A stretch of 64,000 nt of DNA from positions 6,039,001 to 6,103,000 of the forward strand of contig CM072806.1 of NCBI GenBank assembly GCA_037013495.1, in the 5' to 3' direction. The stretch comes from Hippophae tibetana (lineage: Eukaryota; Streptophyta; Magnoliopsida; Rosales; Elaeagnaceae). Below, one piece after another: positions 61,791 to 64,000 of this stretch. The first letter of the stretch is position 1, and each line of letters starts with the position of its first letter. The notes beneath the pieces were generated by a model. The model had not been told where the DNA came from. It searched no databases and worked only from the letters and a program-made list of their open reading frames with translations. The position numbers and the translations under genes are program-made.

Positions 61791-64000
61791 ATCATTCCAC
61801 CCAGGTAGAAATGGTTGTGATTAATCCTAATCAAACTCTTGAGAAGATGACAATATTGATTTTAAAGCAAAAACTACTATGCATTCAATAAGATGACAAT
61901 AGTGACGTTCTTAAATTGAAGTCTGGTATGAGTCATATTTTACCTACTATTCGAGGTCTAGTTGGTAGAGATCCAAACAAGCATATAAAAGAATTTCATA
62001 TGGTCTATTTTAGCATGAAACCTAATGGTATTACTGAAGAACAAATAAAAATTAGAACATTATTATTCTCTTTGGTTATATTGCTTACATTTAGGAATTA
62101 TAAATAATTGAAATGAGATGAAATAGCTATTCTTAGAGAAATATTTTTAAACTTCTAAGGCTACTCTAATAAGAATAAAAATTTATGGTGTTCAGTAATA
62201 CAATGGGGAGAATTTATATGAGTATTGAAAACGATTCAAAAAATTATATGGAAGTTGCCTTTATCATCAAATATGTGAGCAAATCTTAATCTATTATTTC
62301 TACGAGGGATTGATACCAATAGATAGAAACATGATAGATGTAGTAAGTGATGGAGCTTTAGTTAATAAGACTCCCGAAACTACAGGGAATTTAATTATCG
62401 CTATTACTACAAATGCTTAACACTTTAACACCAATTTCAATCTATCATAAAAGGTCAATGAAGTAGGAACTCCTATTAATATTAAAAAACAACTAAGAAC
62501 CTTTACTTCAATTATGCAACAATTAGTAATCAAACAAGTTTAAGCTTGTAAAATTTGCACTAACATTAGACACCCAACAGACATGTGTCCCATTATTCAA
62601 AACTCTAATGTTGAACAAGCAAATACTATAAAAGGATACCAAGGATAACAAAGGAAAAAATATGATTCTTACTTTAATACTTATAATTCTGATTGGAAGA
62701 ATCATCTTAACTTTAGTTATTTAGGAGGCAATCAAGCAATTGTCCCTAGTAATACATCAAGTTTTTCTTTTCCAAGAGGCCAACAACCTTATCAAATAAG
62801 ACCACAAAATACTCCACCATCTTAAGGTAAATCTTTAGAGGATTTAATAAATATGATATCATGTAGCATTGCTCAATTTCAACAAGATATTACCAAGTTT
62901 CAACAAGAATCACTCAAGTTTCAACAAGACACAAAATCTGCTATCAAGAACTTTGAAAATAGTTTCAATCAGTTAGCTACTACCGTTGGGAGACTAAAAG
63001 CACATTGATCTGATAAACTTCCCTTTTAAGCAATGTTCAATCCTTGATAAAATGCTAATGTTATATCGTTGAGAAGTGATAAGCATCTTGAAGAGACTAA
63101 GGATGAGCTAATTCAATAATAAACAAACAATTATGACAAAGTGAAAAACAAGAATATAAAAAACAAGGAAGCAAAACAACCACCTAAGATACAATTTAGA
63201 ATTTTAATTTCTACTTATGAACCTTTTATTCCTTTTCTTAGTTGGTTTACAAAATCCAAGAATTACGTACACAAACAAGAAGTCTTCTAAACTTTTCAAA
63301 AATTACAAGTTAATATTTCACTATTGGATGCCATCAAGCAAGTGCCTTATACCAAATTTCCAAAGGAATTATACACCAACAAGAGGAAGCCCAAAGGCAA
63401 TGAAGTAGTGAACATGAGAGAGAATGTATAGGCAATCTTACAAAGGAAACTTATACAAAAATGCAAGAATTTTGGTAGTTTCACCATACTATGCATTATA
63501 GGTAACACTAAATTTGAAAGGGCTATTCTAGATATAGAAGCTATTAATGTTATGCCTTACTCAACTCGTCGATCGATCTAATGTCTATTCCAAAGGAGTT
63601 TTGGAAGATGTTTTAATGTAGATTAATGAGCTTATCTTTGTGGTCCATTTTTATGTGTTTGATGTGAGAGATGACTCCACTATTAAGGTCCATACCTTTG
63701 CTTTTAGGTAGACCATTCATGAGAATCGCCTGAACAAAGATAGATGTACACACTCGAACTCTAACTATGGAGTTTGACAAAGAAGTTATTCTCTTCAATA
63801 TCTTTGAAGCAATGAGGTACCCTAGTGATTATAATTCTTGTTTTTTGTTGATTACTTGACTCGTTAGCATAGTAAATGATTGATGTCGAAAGTATAGACC
63901 TATAAGAGGTTGCTATAAGAGACAATATGATAACTCGTACTTGTTTTGTACTAATTTACAACATTTTAAGTAATTTGAAGTAAGAATTAAATTGAAAATT
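61790..64000 (+). mobile_element. Ty3/gypsy (Athila/Tat-like) gag and protease remnant, reaching the window edge
   Basis: The gag core reads HILPTIRGLVGRDPNKHIKE and then FHMVYFSMKPNGITEEQIK (about 61930-62050). Further on come a GALVNKTPE stretch (near 62355), a CCHC-like knuckle CKICTNIRHPTDMCP (about 62550-62595), a Gln-rich coiled region with FQQDITKFQQESLKFQQD (about 62880-62935), and a protease-like stretch near 63490-63560. This is the arrangement of Athila/Tat-type elements. Breaks are many (more than ten). No LTR was fixed; polymerase parts would lie beyond 64000. Confidence 0.8.

Overview
The window is nuclear DNA of a flowering plant, most likely a eudicot. It is very AT-rich, its host genes are split by short GT-AG introns, and it carries a chloroplast-lumen immunophilin, a wall-associated receptor-like kinase and a plant-type poly(A)-binding protein. 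Ty1/copia elements with initiator-tRNA-Met type primer sites surround them. I cannot name the species from sequence alone.

Four host genes are supported, roughly one per 16 kb. (1) 2736-13231 (+): FKBP16-4, a thylakoid-lumen FKBP in ten exons, rebuilt to a 228-residue protein, with a whole copia element inside intron 2 and a fold-back element in intron 8. (2) 15108-16994 (+): a single-exon WAKL20-like receptor kinase. (3) 38144-42411 (-): Cactin, a spliceosome-associated protein, 13 exons and 680 residues. (4) 45535-55729 (-): a PAB7-like poly(A)-binding protein, ten exons, with a copia element in intron 2 and an in-frame stop in exon 9 just before the MLLE (PABC) domain.

The rest is mostly fossil transposons and AT-rich spacer. 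Ty1/copia: 3212-8964 (+), a 5' fragment at 21950-23184 (-), 24172-30388 (+) with a 1.6 kb solo LTR inserted near its end, 31607-36705 (-), and 49060-54440 (-), which looks youngest. A very small TRIM lies at 18627-18946 (-). Ty3/gypsy remains lie at 58520-60090, interrupted by a CACTA-like DNA transposon end carrying an array of hairpins, and from about 61790 to the window edge. Several short tandem repeats sit in or near these features.

The host genes show no operon-like link; each is an independent unit for plastid protein folding, cell-surface signalling, splicing or mRNA translation and stability. No new biological system is apparent. The strongest points for a second look are the stop codon separating the four RRMs of PAB7 from its MLLE domain, the two genes carrying whole retroelements in introns, the 320-bp TRIM, and the hairpin array of the CACTA-like element. 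Exon limits were set by eye from splice signals and reading phase; no alignment or database search was run.
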